22,519 bases of DNA from DASYSL01 sp036003365. GTDB lineage: Bacteria; Eisenbacteria; RBG-16-71-46; DASYSL01. The notes beneath the pieces were generated by a model, which made no database searches, was not told where the DNA came from, and saw only the letters and a list, made by a program, of their open reading frames with translations. Both the position numbers and the translations under genes were made by a program. This document shows, piece after piece, positions 13,868 through 21,743 of this stretch; position 1 is the stretch's first letter; every line of letters begins with the position of its first letter. Location: NCBI GenBank assembly GCA_036003365.1, contig DASYSL010000080.1, positions 1-22,519 on the forward strand. The letters are read 5' to 3'.

Positions 13868-14395
13868 GTGGCTCTTTCTCCGCACATGGAGATGTATCTC
13901 AAGGCGATGCTCGTGCTCGAGGTCGACGGGCAGTCGGTGCGCGCCAAGGACCTGGCGGCCAAGCTCGCGGTGTCGCGCGCGAGCGTCACCAAGGCGGTGG
14001 GCACGCTGGCACGCTCGGGCTACGTCACGCACGACCCCTATCACCACGTGGCGCTCACGACCAAGGGACGCGCGCTGGGCCGCGAAGTCATGCGCCGCCA
14101 CCAGATCCTGCGCGCCTTCCTCACCCGCGTCCTCGACATCCCGGCCGAGATCGCCGACGAGGACTCGTGTGCGCTCGAGCACGTGGTCAGCCGCACCACG
14201 CTCACGCGCCTGACCGAGTTCCTCGCCTTCCTCGGGCAGTGCCCGCAGGCGCCGCTCGAAGTGGTGCGCCACTTCCAGGAGGTCGCGGGCTGCAAGGACT
14301 CGCCCTGCTGCACCCGCTGCGGGCTCGAGAAGCTCGTGGCCCCGGCCCTGCCGCAATCCGAAACGCCGATGTCGAAACAGCACACGCGCTTCTAG
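13868..14395 (+). CDS. DtxR/MntR-family metal-dependent repressor
   Basis: 175 aa from a GTG start with GGAGG 6 nt upstream (GGGAGGCGGCGG GTG). Residues 4-60 form the winged helix (MEMYLKAMLVLE, then AKLAVSRASVTKAVGTLARSGYV), and 70-125 the dimerisation and metal-binding helices. The primary metal ligands of DtxR have counterparts here: Met9, Cys101, Glu104, His105 (CALEHV), plus His78. Cys at 101 rather than Glu points to an iron-type rather than MntR-type sensor. The family binds DNA when loaded with Fe(II) or Mn(II) and represses uptake genes. The C-terminal SH3-like domain is missing. Instead there is a Cys-rich segment, Cys142, Cys147, Cys148 and Cys151 (GCKDSPCCTRCG). Operator-like repeats overlap its promoter. 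No metal transporter gene is in the window. Confidence 0.9.
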   Translation: MALSPHMEMYLKAMLVLEVDGQSVRAKDLAAKLAVSRASVTKAVGTLARSGYVTHDPYHHVALTTKGRALGREVMRRHQILRAFLTRVLDIPAEIADEDSCALEHVVSRTTLTRLTEFLAFLGQCPQAPLEVVRHFQEVAGCKDSPCCTRCGLEKLVAPALPQSETPMSKQHTRF

Positions 14396-14413
14396 CTCGT
14401 TCAGGAGACTCGC

Positions 14414-14812
14414 TTGAGAACGAACCTCGGAACTCGCAGAACCCGCCCCACGGCATGGCCGGCGCGCCCGCGCTCGGCCGAAGCGTCGTTCTCCGATCGG
14501 CAGCCGCTGTTGTCGGCGGAGCGCTGGCGCAGCCTTCGCGCGCGGCTGGGAACGGGTGCGATGAGCACGCGGCCCGCCGCCGAGGCGGTGCTCACCGCGC
14601 TCTATACGGGAGGTGCCGTCGCCGAGCGGCGGCAGTGGCGCGCGTGGATGCGCGACGGAAGCTGGATCGATTTCTGGATGGCCTACGTGGCGGGGCTCTC
14701 GCCGCGCGAGCGGCGGGCCTGGCGGCGGGCTCTGGCGCGGCCGGCTCGCGGCGACCAGGCGCGGCGCGTCTGGCAGCTCGTCAGCGCGCGGCTTCTCGGG
14801 GATCGCGCGTAG
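14414..14812 (+). CDS. Small basic protein of unknown function
   Basis: 132 aa from a TTG at 14414, chosen because AGGAG lies 6 nt upstream; internal ATG at 14561 has no such site. The protein is rich in Arg, Ala and Trp. After a basic, probably disordered N terminus comes a helical segment (TRPAAEAVLTALYTGGAVAERRQWRAWMRDGSWIDFWMAYVAGL) and then a basic helix. No signal peptide, membrane span or known motif is seen. It begins 18 nt after the DtxR stop and may be co-transcribed. Its last 32 nt overlap, tail to tail, the end of the YhaN-like gene on the other strand, in the stretch coding that protein's C terminus. The combination of a good ribosome-binding site and a plausible composition favours a real gene, but no homologue is recognised. 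Confidence 0.55.
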   Translation: MRTNLGTRRTRPTAWPARPRSAEASFSDRQPLLSAERWRSLRARLGTGAMSTRPAAEAVLTALYTGGAVAERRQWRAWMRDGSWIDFWMAYVAGLSPRERRAWRRALARPARGDQARRVWQLVSARLLGDRA

Positions 14813-17800
14813 GGAAGAGATTCCCGGTCACGAGCCGGGCCGTCGCGGGCGCGGCAGGCGCGGCCGGCGCGATGGGCGCGGCAGGCGCCGCGGCCACAGC
14901 AGGCGCGACTTCCACGGCCGGCGCCACCGGTTCCGCGGGTTCCACGGCGGGCGTGGCGGCCGCCGTCTCCATCACTCCCCCCAATTCCACCCAGTGCAGG
15001 CGCTCGGCGAACCACAAGGGATCGCCGTGACGCACCGCCTCGGCGCGCGAGCGATGACACGAGAGCAAGATGATCTGATGCTCGCCACTCAACCGGTCGG
15101 CGAGGAAGCGAAGCCCGCTCTCGGCGCGCTCGTCGTCGCTGGTGGCGAAGGGATCGTCGAGCACGAGCGGCAGCTTTTGATCGCCGCGCGAGAGGAACTC
15201 GCACACCGCGAGCCGTAAGGCGAGCCGCAGCTGATCGCGCGCCCCGGCGCTCAGCACCTGCTCCAGCTTGTCGCGCTCCAGCCTCTGCCCCTCGACCTCG
15301 AGAGAGAAATCCAGCTCGTCGGTGACCAGGAAGCGCCCGTAGCGCGGCCCGAGCGCCGGCAAGAGATGGCCCATGCGCTGAGCCACGAACTCGGACCAGC
15401 GCGAGTTGGTCTCGCGCGCCACGCTCGACAGCCGCTCGCGCGCCAGCGTGACCGCCTGCTGGAAGCGCCGCGCCTTGATGCGCTCGCGCTCCGTGTCCTC
15501 GAGCTCGACCCGCATCCGGCTCAGCGACTCCTCGCGCGCCGGATTCTCGTAGTGGCCGACCTCGCGCTCGAGCGTCAGGCGGCGGTTGCGCACGTCCTCG
15601 AGGCGCTTGCCGAGCGCGCGACGCTCGGCTTCCCACTCGGCGCGCGAGCGCCGCATCTCGTCGCCCGCGAGCACGACGGGTGTCTCCAGCTCGGCTGCGG
15701 CGCGCTCGATCTCGACTCCCAGACGATCGGCCTCCACGCCCAAGCCGGCGCGCTCGGCGTCGGTGCGGATACGCGCTCGGAGCTTGACGATCATGGTCTC
15801 GAGCGCCTGGCGCCGCTCCACCGCCTTGCGCCGGGTTTCGATCTGCTCGAGCGCTTTCTCCCACTCGCCCTCCGGCGTGCCCAGAGCCCGCGCCACCTCG
15901 CGCGCCCGCTCGAGGGCGCGGTCGCGGCGCTCGCGCACTGCGGCCTCCTGCTCGACGAGATCGCGCTCGACGTGGGCCAGCCGCTCGCCGTGGGCGCGCA
16001 GCGCGATCACTTCCGAGACGCGCTCGCGCACCGTGCGGAGCGCGGCATCGGCGTCCCACTCCGGGCCCGGCGTCGCCGGCGCGTCGAGGCCGGCGCGCCG
16101 CATCCACTCGGCCACGCGCCGGCGGCTACTTGCCCACTCGCCTTCGAGCCGCGCCAGATCTTCGCGCACCCAGCGCAGGCGCGAGCCCTCGCGCTCGCCG
16201 CGCAAGAAATCGGAGTGCTGCTGGAGCAAGGATTCGGGTTTCTCCACCCCCAGACGGCGCGCGATCTCCTCGAGCGCCAGCGAGCGCTCGACGGCCTGAT
16301 TGCGCAGCGCCTGCTGGCGGCGATTGGCCTCGGTCACGGCGCGCAGCACGGTGACGCGCTCGCTCGCCCGGTGCGACGCGGCGCGCAGCCCCAAAAAGAG
16401 CGCCAAGCCGACGCCCACCAGCGTGACCGCGAGGCCGGCGAACGATCCGCTCACGCGCCCCGAGACCGCGAGCCACACCGAGATGGCGCCGGCTCCGAAC
16501 CCGATGGCGCCCACGCCGAGCGCCGCCCAGCGCATGCGCGCCCGCTCGCGCGCGATGCCGGCGAGCCGCTCGCCCGACTCCTGCGCGTTGTGGTCGGCTT
16601 TCTCCTTTTCCGAGCCCCAGGATTGGATCGCCGCCGGCGCTCGCGTGAGCAGCGTGGCCTCCGCGGGATCGAGCGTGGCGAAGCGGGCGCCCAGCTCCTC
16701 CCAGCGCGTCAGATCGAGCCCGGCCCTCGCCAGCTCGGCTTCCATCTCCTGGCGGCGGGCCTCCGCATCGGTCACGCCTTCGCGCGCCCGCGCCAGATCG
16801 CGCTCGAGCCCGGCCATCTCCTCCAGGTGCACGGGAGCCGCCCAGGCCAGTGCTGCGCGCTCGGTCAGGGTGGCTTCGAGCTCGCGGCGCGGCGTGACGA
16901 TCGTGGTCTCGCGGCGCGCCGCCAGCTCGCCCAGCGCGGTGTCGGCCGCGAGGCGCTCCGCCTCGGCGCGGCGCAGCCGGTCGGCCGCGTCCTGCGGCAA
17001 GGCGTCCACCGAGCGCAGGGGCTCGAGCTCGGCCGCCAGAGCCTCGATCTCCTGTTTCGCCTGGCCCTCGCGGATGATCTCCTGCTCGATCTCGGCCTGC
17101 GCGGCGCGCAGCGAGCACATGGCCAGGCGCCGCTCGGCGCGCGCCAGCTCGGATTCCTCGGCGCGCACCGCGCCCAGCTCGGCCAACGAAAGCGCGGCGC
17201 GGTCGATGCGCGCCGTCTCCTCGCGCAACGAGGAGCGCAGCGTGTCGAAGCGCTGATCGAGATTGCGCAGGTGATTGCCGATGGTGAGCTTCCTTTCGCC
17301 CACCGTGTACTTCGCCAGAGCGCCTTCGAGCACGGCGAGCGCCGATTGCGCGGACAGATCGCCCACCACCGTCGAGGCCTGGCGCTCGAGCAGCGTGGCC
17401 ACTTTGGAGTCGGGCCGCACCTCGGCACCGGCCAATCCGATGGGGCCTTCTTGCAGGAGCAACGCCGAGCGCGCGAACTGCTCGAGCGAGAGGCCGAGCA
17501 GCTCCTCGCCGATCATGTACTCGCCCGAGCCGTGGCGGAAATCCTCGGTGACGTTGCCGCGGCCTTCCTCGAACACGCTCACCGAGCCGCGCGTGAAGTT
17601 GCGGTTCACGGTGTAGCGTCCACGTCCCGTTTCGAATTCCATCTCGAGCGCGCAGGTGCCCGCGCCCCATGGTTCGTATTGCTGGCGCGGCGTGAACTGG
17701 CCACGATAGCGGCGGCCGTCGTCGTTGAGGCCGTAGAGCACGGCCGAGATGGCGGCGGCGAGCGTGGTCTTGCCGGCTTCGTTGGGCCCGACCACGAGGT

Positions 17801-17876
17801 TCAGCCGCTCGGGATCGAAGAGCACTTCGCCCGTGAAGGTGCCGAAGCCCTGGGCCTTCAGGCGCCGGATCTTCAT
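14781..17876 (-). CDS. YhaN/SbcC-like SMC-type ATPase with membrane hairpin
   Basis: 1031 aa. N-terminal ATP-binding half: MKIRRLKAQGFGTFTGEV, Walker A GPNEAGKTT at residues 30-38. Long coiled-coil arms follow, and in the middle (about residues 450-500) two membrane helices (WAALGVGAIGFGAGAISVWL and FAGLAVTLVGVGLALFLGL). C-terminal half: signature LSAGARDQLRLALRLAV and Walker B LPLVLDDPFATSDDER near residue 907. The two central membrane spans are characteristic of YhaN of Bacillus rather than SbcC. Its ATG overlaps the stop of the nuclease gene by four bases (ATGA), so the two form an Mre11-Rad50-like pair for DNA-end processing, possibly at the membrane. The last ~65 residues are a Pro/Ala/Val-rich repetitive tail (PAEPVAPAVEVAPAVAAAP), unusual for the family. 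A large antisense frame at 15366-17894 is not coding. Confidence 0.9.
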   Translation of the reverse strand: MKIRRLKAQGFGTFTGEVLFDPERLNLVVGPNEAGKTTLAAAISAVLYGLNDDGRRYRGQFTPRQQYEPWGAGTCALEMEFETGRGRYTVNRNFTRGSVSVFEEGRGNVTEDFRHGSGEYMIGEELLGLSLEQFARSALLLQEGPIGLAGAEVRPDSKVATLLERQASTVVGDLSAQSALAVLEGALAKYTVGERKLTIGNHLRNLDQRFDTLRSSLREETARIDRAALSLAELGAVRAEESELARAERRLAMCSLRAAQAEIEQEIIREGQAKQEIEALAAELEPLRSVDALPQDAADRLRRAEAERLAADTALGELAARRETTIVTPRRELEATLTERAALAWAAPVHLEEMAGLERDLARAREGVTDAEARRQEMEAELARAGLDLTRWEELGARFATLDPAEATLLTRAPAAIQSWGSEKEKADHNAQESGERLAGIARERARMRWAALGVGAIGFGAGAISVWLAVSGRVSGSFAGLAVTLVGVGLALFLGLRAASHRASERVTVLRAVTEANRRQQALRNQAVERSLALEEIARRLGVEKPESLLQQHSDFLRGEREGSRLRWVREDLARLEGEWASSRRRVAEWMRRAGLDAPATPGPEWDADAALRTVRERVSEVIALRAHGERLAHVERDLVEQEAAVRERRDRALERAREVARALGTPEGEWEKALEQIETRRKAVERRQALETMIVKLRARIRTDAERAGLGVEADRLGVEIERAAAELETPVVLAGDEMRRSRAEWEAERRALGKRLEDVRNRRLTLEREVGHYENPAREESLSRMRVELEDTERERIKARRFQQAVTLARERLSSVARETNSRWSEFVAQRMGHLLPALGPRYGRFLVTDELDFSLEVEGQRLERDKLEQVLSAGARDQLRLALRLAVCEFLSRGDQKLPLVLDDPFATSDDERAESGLRFLADRLSGEHQIILLSCHRSRAEAVRHGDPLWFAERLHWVELGGVMETAAATPAVEPAEPVAPAVEVAPAVAAAPAAPIAPAAPAAPATARLVTGNLFPTRDPREAAR

Positions 17877-19105
17877 TCGAGCGCACCCTCGTAGCGCGGC
17901 GCCACACTGCGCAAGCGCAGGGCGTCGAGCCCGTAGTAGAGCGCGGCTTCGAGGAGCGCGCGGCGCTCGGGATCCTTCTCGTCCTCGATCTCGACGAGCA
18001 AGGAGCGCGCGAAGCGCTCTTCGGTGGTGATGGGCTCGCCGCGCCGATAGGCCTCGAGGTCGTACGCGGGGCGCAGCGCCGCCGCATCAGGCAAGAAGAA
18101 CCACACGCGCTCGCCCACGTCCTCGGGGCGCGGCACCGCCTCGACGCCGGGCAAGGGCCGTCCCACGTAGCGCGCCACCACGAGGTCCGCGGGCCGCGCC
18201 TCGGCGGCGTCGAGAGCCACGAGCGTGCGCTCGCGCGCCGCGTCGCGGCTGCCCACGTTCGTCACGTCGACCGTGATCTCGTGCAGGCGGCGCGTGTCCA
18301 ACGTCACGAGCTCGATCTCGCTCGCCAACACACGCGCGCCCGCCACAGCACCCGGCTCGAGCGTGAGCCGCACGTGCAACGCGCCCCGGGGCCCGGTCTC
18401 GTCCTTCGCCAGGGCCGCGGGCGAGCCGGAGTAGGCGGCGCGCGCCCGGCCGTTCTCGTCGACGATGGTGGCGTAGTCGTGATAGTGGCCGAGGGCCGCG
18501 TAATCGAACCCGGCGCGCAGGATCTCCGCATCGGAGAAGGGCGCGGTGAGCCGCTTGCCCGCTCGCAGGAAGCCGTCGCGCGAGCCGTGCAGCAACAAGA
18601 CATGCGCCGACGACGCCTCGAGCGCCGGTGCGTGGTCGAGCACGCGCTCGCTCGAATCGACGTTGGCGTGCACGCAGCGCCCCCACAGCCGGACCTCCGG
18701 CCGCCCCGGCAAGGCGGCCGACGAAAGCTCCGGCGTGGTGAAGATGGTCACATGCTCCGGCCACGCCGCCTGGCGGCGTGCGCGCAGCTTCACGTTGTCG
18801 TAGTAGGTGTTGGCGCGCGAATAGCAGTCGTGATTGCCGGGCGCCAGGAAGACCGGCGGGCAGCCGGGAACGCTGACGCACTCGATGGCGCGGTTGACCG
18901 TCTCCGTGTCGGCGACATCGCCGTCGAAGAGATCGCCGGGCACGAGCAGGGCGTCGACCCGGCGCGCGATCGCCTCGTCGACGGCGCGGCGCCAGATGTC
19001 ACGCAGCTCCTGACGGCGCTGGGCGCGCTTGTCCTCGGGCAGCCAGCCGAAGGGCCGGCCCAGGTGCACGTCGGAGATCTGAAGGAATGAAAGGTGGAGC
19101 GGCAG
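17873..19105 (-). CDS. SbcD/YhaO-like (Mre11-type) nuclease subunit, probable CTG start
   Basis: 410 aa if started at CTG 19105. The calcineurin-like phosphoesterase motifs appear in order: Asp12-Val-His14 (SDVHLGRP), Gly57-Asp58...Asp61 (PGDLFDGD), Gly90-Asn91-His92-Asp93 (PGNHDCYS), His in LLHGSRDG, and GHYHDY. They bind two Mn ions for nuclease activity. The only ATG/GTG/TTG in frame near the beginning is the GTG at 19069, which codes the Val inside the DVH motif and would remove the metal-binding Asp12. The frame is closed by a stop at 19177-19175. AGGAGG (19117-19112) lies 6 nt before CTG, giving a protein starting (M)PLHLSFLQISDVHLG, as expected for the family. It starts one base after the dinB-like stop and its own stop overlaps the ATPase start. 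The usual SbcD capping domain is short. Confidence 0.87.
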   Translation of the reverse strand: MPLHLSFLQISDVHLGRPFGWLPEDKRAQRRQELRDIWRRAVDEAIARRVDALLVPGDLFDGDVADTETVNRAIECVSVPGCPPVFLAPGNHDCYSRANTYYDNVKLRARRQAAWPEHVTIFTTPELSSAALPGRPEVRLWGRCVHANVDSSERVLDHAPALEASSAHVLLLHGSRDGFLRAGKRLTAPFSDAEILRAGFDYAALGHYHDYATIVDENGRARAAYSGSPAALAKDETGPRGALHVRLTLEPGAVAGARVLASEIELVTLDTRRLHEITVDVTNVGSRDAARERTLVALDAAEARPADLVVARYVGRPLPGVEAVPRPEDVGERVWFFLPDAAALRPAYDLEAYRRGEPITTEERFARSLLVEIEDEKDPERRALLEAALYYGLDALRLRSVAPRYEGALE

Positions 19106-19106
19106 C

Positions 19107-19685
19107 TCAATCCTCCTCTTCTTCGTCGCCCTCGTCCCCGCCGAACAGCGCGGGGGCGGTTTCCAGCCGCGGCGTCATGCGCGCGGTACGGCTTTCGTCC
19201 TCGAAGAAGAAGAGCGTCATGTCGGTGGACACGGGCTCGCGCCCGAGCTGTCGCAGAAGCGTGGCCATCTGACCGCGATGGTAGCTGTGGTGGTTCACCA
19301 CATGCTCCAGAGTGCAGATGAGGGGCAGCGCCAACTCTTCGCCGCGCACGCTCCGATAGGCGATCGGCACGACGAGGTTCTCGTCGCGGATCTGCCCCAG
19401 GAAACGCTGCAGCTCGTGCCGGATGCTGGCCCAGCGCTTCTCCACCGATTCGAGGTCGGGGAAGAGCGCGGGGTCGAGCAAGGCCGGCGGCGAGATGCCG
19501 TGCCAGCGGGACAGCCAGATCCACTCGACGCTCAGGATGTGCACGAGCGTGTCGCGAAGCGAGGAATGGCCCGAGTTCAGCGGCCGCACGAATTCCTCGT
19601 TCGGAAGGTCCGCCAGCGGACGCAGCATCCGCTCGTGGGCCCAGTACATGTAGTCGAAGAGATTGCGCACTTCGTTGCTGTCCAC
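19107..19685 (-). CDS. DinB-family (YfiT-like) metal-binding four-helix protein
   Basis: 192 aa from the GTG at 19685, with GGAGGGG immediately upstream (4-nt spacing); a longer reading from 19745 would add 20 residues without support and run over the promoter. The sequence has the DinB pattern: FDYMYWAHERML, SLRDTLVHILSVEWIW, and LEHVVNHHSYHRGQ. The metal-binding His triad is His49, His132 and His136. DinB-like proteins include thiol transferases (bacillithiol, mycothiol) and other enzymes using a divalent metal; the reaction here is unknown, and despite the name there is no polymerase. The chain ends in an acidic run (GDEGDEEEED) whose codons supply the AGGAGG of the nuclease gene downstream. 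It is the first gene of a three-gene unit with the Mre11/Rad50-like pair, which hints at a damage-response link. Confidence 0.9.
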   Translation of the reverse strand: MDSNEVRNLFDYMYWAHERMLRPLADLPNEEFVRPLNSGHSSLRDTLVHILSVEWIWLSRWHGISPPALLDPALFPDLESVEKRWASIRHELQRFLGQIRDENLVVPIAYRSVRGEELALPLICTLEHVVNHHSYHRGQMATLLRQLGREPVSTDMTLFFFEDESRTARMTPRLETAPALFGGDEGDEEEED

Positions 19686-19704
19686 GTCCCCTCCTGCGAG
19701 CGCC

Positions 19705-19733
19705 AGCCTACCGCCCGCCCCTGCACTCCGCAA
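19705..19733 (-). promoter_or_regulatory. Promoter of the dinB-nuclease-ATPase unit
   Basis: Minus strand: TTGCGG (19733-19728), exactly 17 nt, TAGGCT (19710-19705). Predicted start near 19698, giving a leader of about 13 nt that still contains GGAGGGG. It is back to back with, and shares bases with, the FG-GAP promoter. Confidence 0.45.
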
Positions 19734-19755
19734 TCTTCCGGCCACCGCGTATAAT
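19727..19755 (+). promoter_or_regulatory. Promoter of the FG-GAP gene with perfect -10
   Basis: TATAAT (19750-19755) is a perfect -10 in otherwise GC-rich DNA; 17 nt upstream is TCCGCA (three of six). Predicted start near 19762, 60 nt before the TTG. Its -35 overlaps the -35 of the divergent dinB promoter, so the two may compete. Confidence 0.55.
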
Positions 19756-19824
19756 GAGAGCGGGCTCGATCCGCGAGTGGCCGACCCTGCGAAGCCGGCA
19801 CGCGCACCTCATGAAGGAGCACCC

Positions 19825-21714
19825 TTGGCTCGTCCGCGCGCGCTCTTCCTCATTTTGGCGTTCGTGCTCTCCATCTTCGTCCGCCCGGCCGACAGTTTTT
19901 CTTCTCCCCGGGTGAGCGGCGTGGCGGTCCCCTGGTTATCGGCCGGACGCGGCCTCCCGGCACTGGCGCCCGAAAGGCGGCCCGAGCCACCGCCGCGGCC
20001 CGACTCGGCCCAGATTCGCCTGGCCATCGCCGATTCCCTGCTCCAGCCGCCGCTTCCACCCGGCCTGCCCTTCGGGGCCACCTGGGTGGACCTGGACGGG
20101 GACGGCGACCTCGACCTCACCATCCCGCTCGACCGCGACCTGGCGCCTTCGCTGCTCGTCTATCGAAACGACAAGGGCGTCTTCAAAGACATGACGGCCG
20201 ACCTCGGGCTCGAGACCCTGACCCTCGCTCGCTCGGCAGTCTGGCTCGACCTGGACGACGACGGCGACCTCGATCTCTACGTGACCCGCCGCTCGGATGC
20301 CGATGGCAACAAGCTCTACGAGAGTCGGAAGGGCCGCATGGTCGAAGTGACGCCGCCCGGCCCCGCCGACCAGCCGGGCACCGACGTGGCGCAAGCATGG
20401 GGCGATTACGATCGCGACGGCGATCCGGATCTCTTCGTGGGCGGCGTGCTGGTCACGCGCCCCTACCTCTTCCGCAACGACGGTAACTTCCATTTCACCG
20501 ACGTGACCGCGGCCGCCGGGCTCGACACCGCCGAGATGACGGTGACCGCCGTGTGGTCCGACTGGGACGGCGACGGCGATCTCGACCTGGCGCTCGGCGA
20601 CGTGTTCAACTTCCGGCTCTTCCTCAATCAGGCCGACGGCAGCTTCGTCGACGCGGGGCTGCCCATCGTGGCGCCCTCGGCCTTGCTGGTAAGCCCGTCA
20701 TGGGCCGACGTGAACGGCGACGGCAAGCTCGATCTCCTGATCGGCGGCCTCTTTCCCTCGTTCATGCTCGAGAACAAGTTCGATCCCGCGCTGCCGCCCA
20801 ATCAGTGGTTCACCAATCGCACGGGCGCCTGGGGCAGCGGACCCCCGGCCGGCTCGGGCGGCACCTGGGCCGATCTCGATCTCGACGGCGACCTCGATCT
20901 CCTGGCGGCGAGTGGCAGCCGCGGCGCGCGCGTGTACGAGAACCGCGTGCCGGCGGGCGGCAAGCTCACCGACATCTCGGCAGCACTGGGCATGCCGGAC
21001 ACGACCGGGGTGACCTGGCATCCGTCGGCCGGCGATTTCGACGGCGACGGACTGCCCGATTTCTTCGCGCCGCACGACGCCGTGCCGCACCTCTATCACA
21101 ACGTCTCGATCCCGGGCGGCCAGGCGCTCAGGCTGCATCTGGTGCCGCGCGTGGGCGGGGTGGCCATCGGCGCCCTGGTGCGCTTCGAGAACGGCGGGCG
21201 CTTGCAGGTGCGCGAGATCGACTGGCCGGCGAGCGGCTTCTCGTATCCGTCACCCGATCTCGATCTGCAGGTGACCGGCGCCAAGCAAGAGACGAAGAAG
21301 CTCTCGGTCGCGGTGCGCTGGACGAGCGGCGTGTGGGAGCGCTTCGACAAGCTGAGCACGGGAAAGCTCGAGAAACTGGTCGAGGGGCGCGGCAGCGCCA
21401 TCACGGGCACGGCACTTCGTCCCATGGCCGCGACCGCGCTCGGCGCCACGCCTGCCGGACTCGACCTCGCCTGCAATCCGTGCCGCGAGTCGGTGCGCTT
21501 CGCGCCCACGAGTGCGGCCGCCTGGGGCGCGGTCACCGTGTTCGATGCCCAGGGCCGCCGCGTGCGCACCCTGGCGCCGGGAGTGTCGAGCTGGGATCTG
21601 CGCGATGCCGGCGGCGCCAAGGTGGCGCCCGGCGTCTACTGGCTGCGGGCCGCCCCGCTCACCGGAACGGCCCTCGCCGCACCACCGCCGGCCCGGGTCG
21701 TCGTCTTGCCCTGA
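19825..21714 (+). CDS. FG-GAP/VCBS-repeat surface protein with FlgD-like C-terminal domain
   Basis: 629 aa from the TTG at 19825, preceded by AAGGAG (19813-19818) at 6-nt spacing. Residues 1-25 are a signal peptide (MARPRALFLILAFVLSIFV). Seven calcium-loop motifs follow, each opening a propeller blade: WVDLDGDGDLDL, WLDLDDDGDLDL, WGDYDRDGDPDL, WSDWDGDGDLDL, WADVNGDGKLDL, WADLDLDGDLDL and AGDFDGDGLPDF. Seven blades fit an integrin-alpha-type beta-propeller. The last ~75 residues (CNPCRESVRF ... VTVFDAQGRRVRTLAPG ... DLRDAGGAKVAPGVYWLRA) are a FlgD-like Ig domain used as a secretion or anchoring tail in Bacteroidetes-like and Eisenbacteria-like phyla. A region like the ASPIC/UnbV domain lies between. 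Function is probably extracellular binding or surface structure; the ligand is unknown. Confidence 0.9.
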   Translation: MARPRALFLILAFVLSIFVRPADSFSSPRVSGVAVPWLSAGRGLPALAPERRPEPPPRPDSAQIRLAIADSLLQPPLPPGLPFGATWVDLDGDGDLDLTIPLDRDLAPSLLVYRNDKGVFKDMTADLGLETLTLARSAVWLDLDDDGDLDLYVTRRSDADGNKLYESRKGRMVEVTPPGPADQPGTDVAQAWGDYDRDGDPDLFVGGVLVTRPYLFRNDGNFHFTDVTAAAGLDTAEMTVTAVWSDWDGDGDLDLALGDVFNFRLFLNQADGSFVDAGLPIVAPSALLVSPSWADVNGDGKLDLLIGGLFPSFMLENKFDPALPPNQWFTNRTGAWGSGPPAGSGGTWADLDLDGDLDLLAASGSRGARVYENRVPAGGKLTDISAALGMPDTTGVTWHPSAGDFDGDGLPDFFAPHDAVPHLYHNVSIPGGQALRLHLVPRVGGVAIGALVRFENGGRLQVREIDWPASGFSYPSPDLDLQVTGAKQETKKLSVAVRWTSGVWERFDKLSTGKLEKLVEGRGSAITGTALRPMAATALGATPAGLDLACNPCRESVRFAPTSAAAWGAVTVFDAQGRRVRTLAPGVSSWDLRDAGGAKVAPGVYWLRAAPLTGTALAAPPPARVVVLP

Positions 21715-21735
21715 ACGGGGCAGGCGCCCTAGGCT
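21706..21735 (+). promoter_or_regulatory. Possible promoter of moaA
   Basis: TTGCCC (21706-21711), 18-nt spacer, TAGGCT (21730-21735), ending 8 nt before the ATG at 21744. The -35 overlaps the end of the FG-GAP gene. Confidence 0.35.
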
Positions 21736-21743
21736 TGCGAGGT

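Noticed and set aside
13854..14213. ATG at 13854 as start for the DtxR gene
   Set aside because: It is in a different frame from the DtxR protein; the GTG at 13868 has a well-spaced GGAGG.
15366..17894. Long plus-strand open frame of 842 codons
   Set aside because: It is antisense to the YhaN-like gene, has a His/Arg/Leu-rich composition typical of the mirror frame of GC-rich coding DNA, and shows no domain.
17873..19069. SbcD-like gene starting at GTG 19069
   Set aside because: This start cuts the DVH metal motif; an AGGAGG lies 6 nt before an in-frame CTG further upstream.
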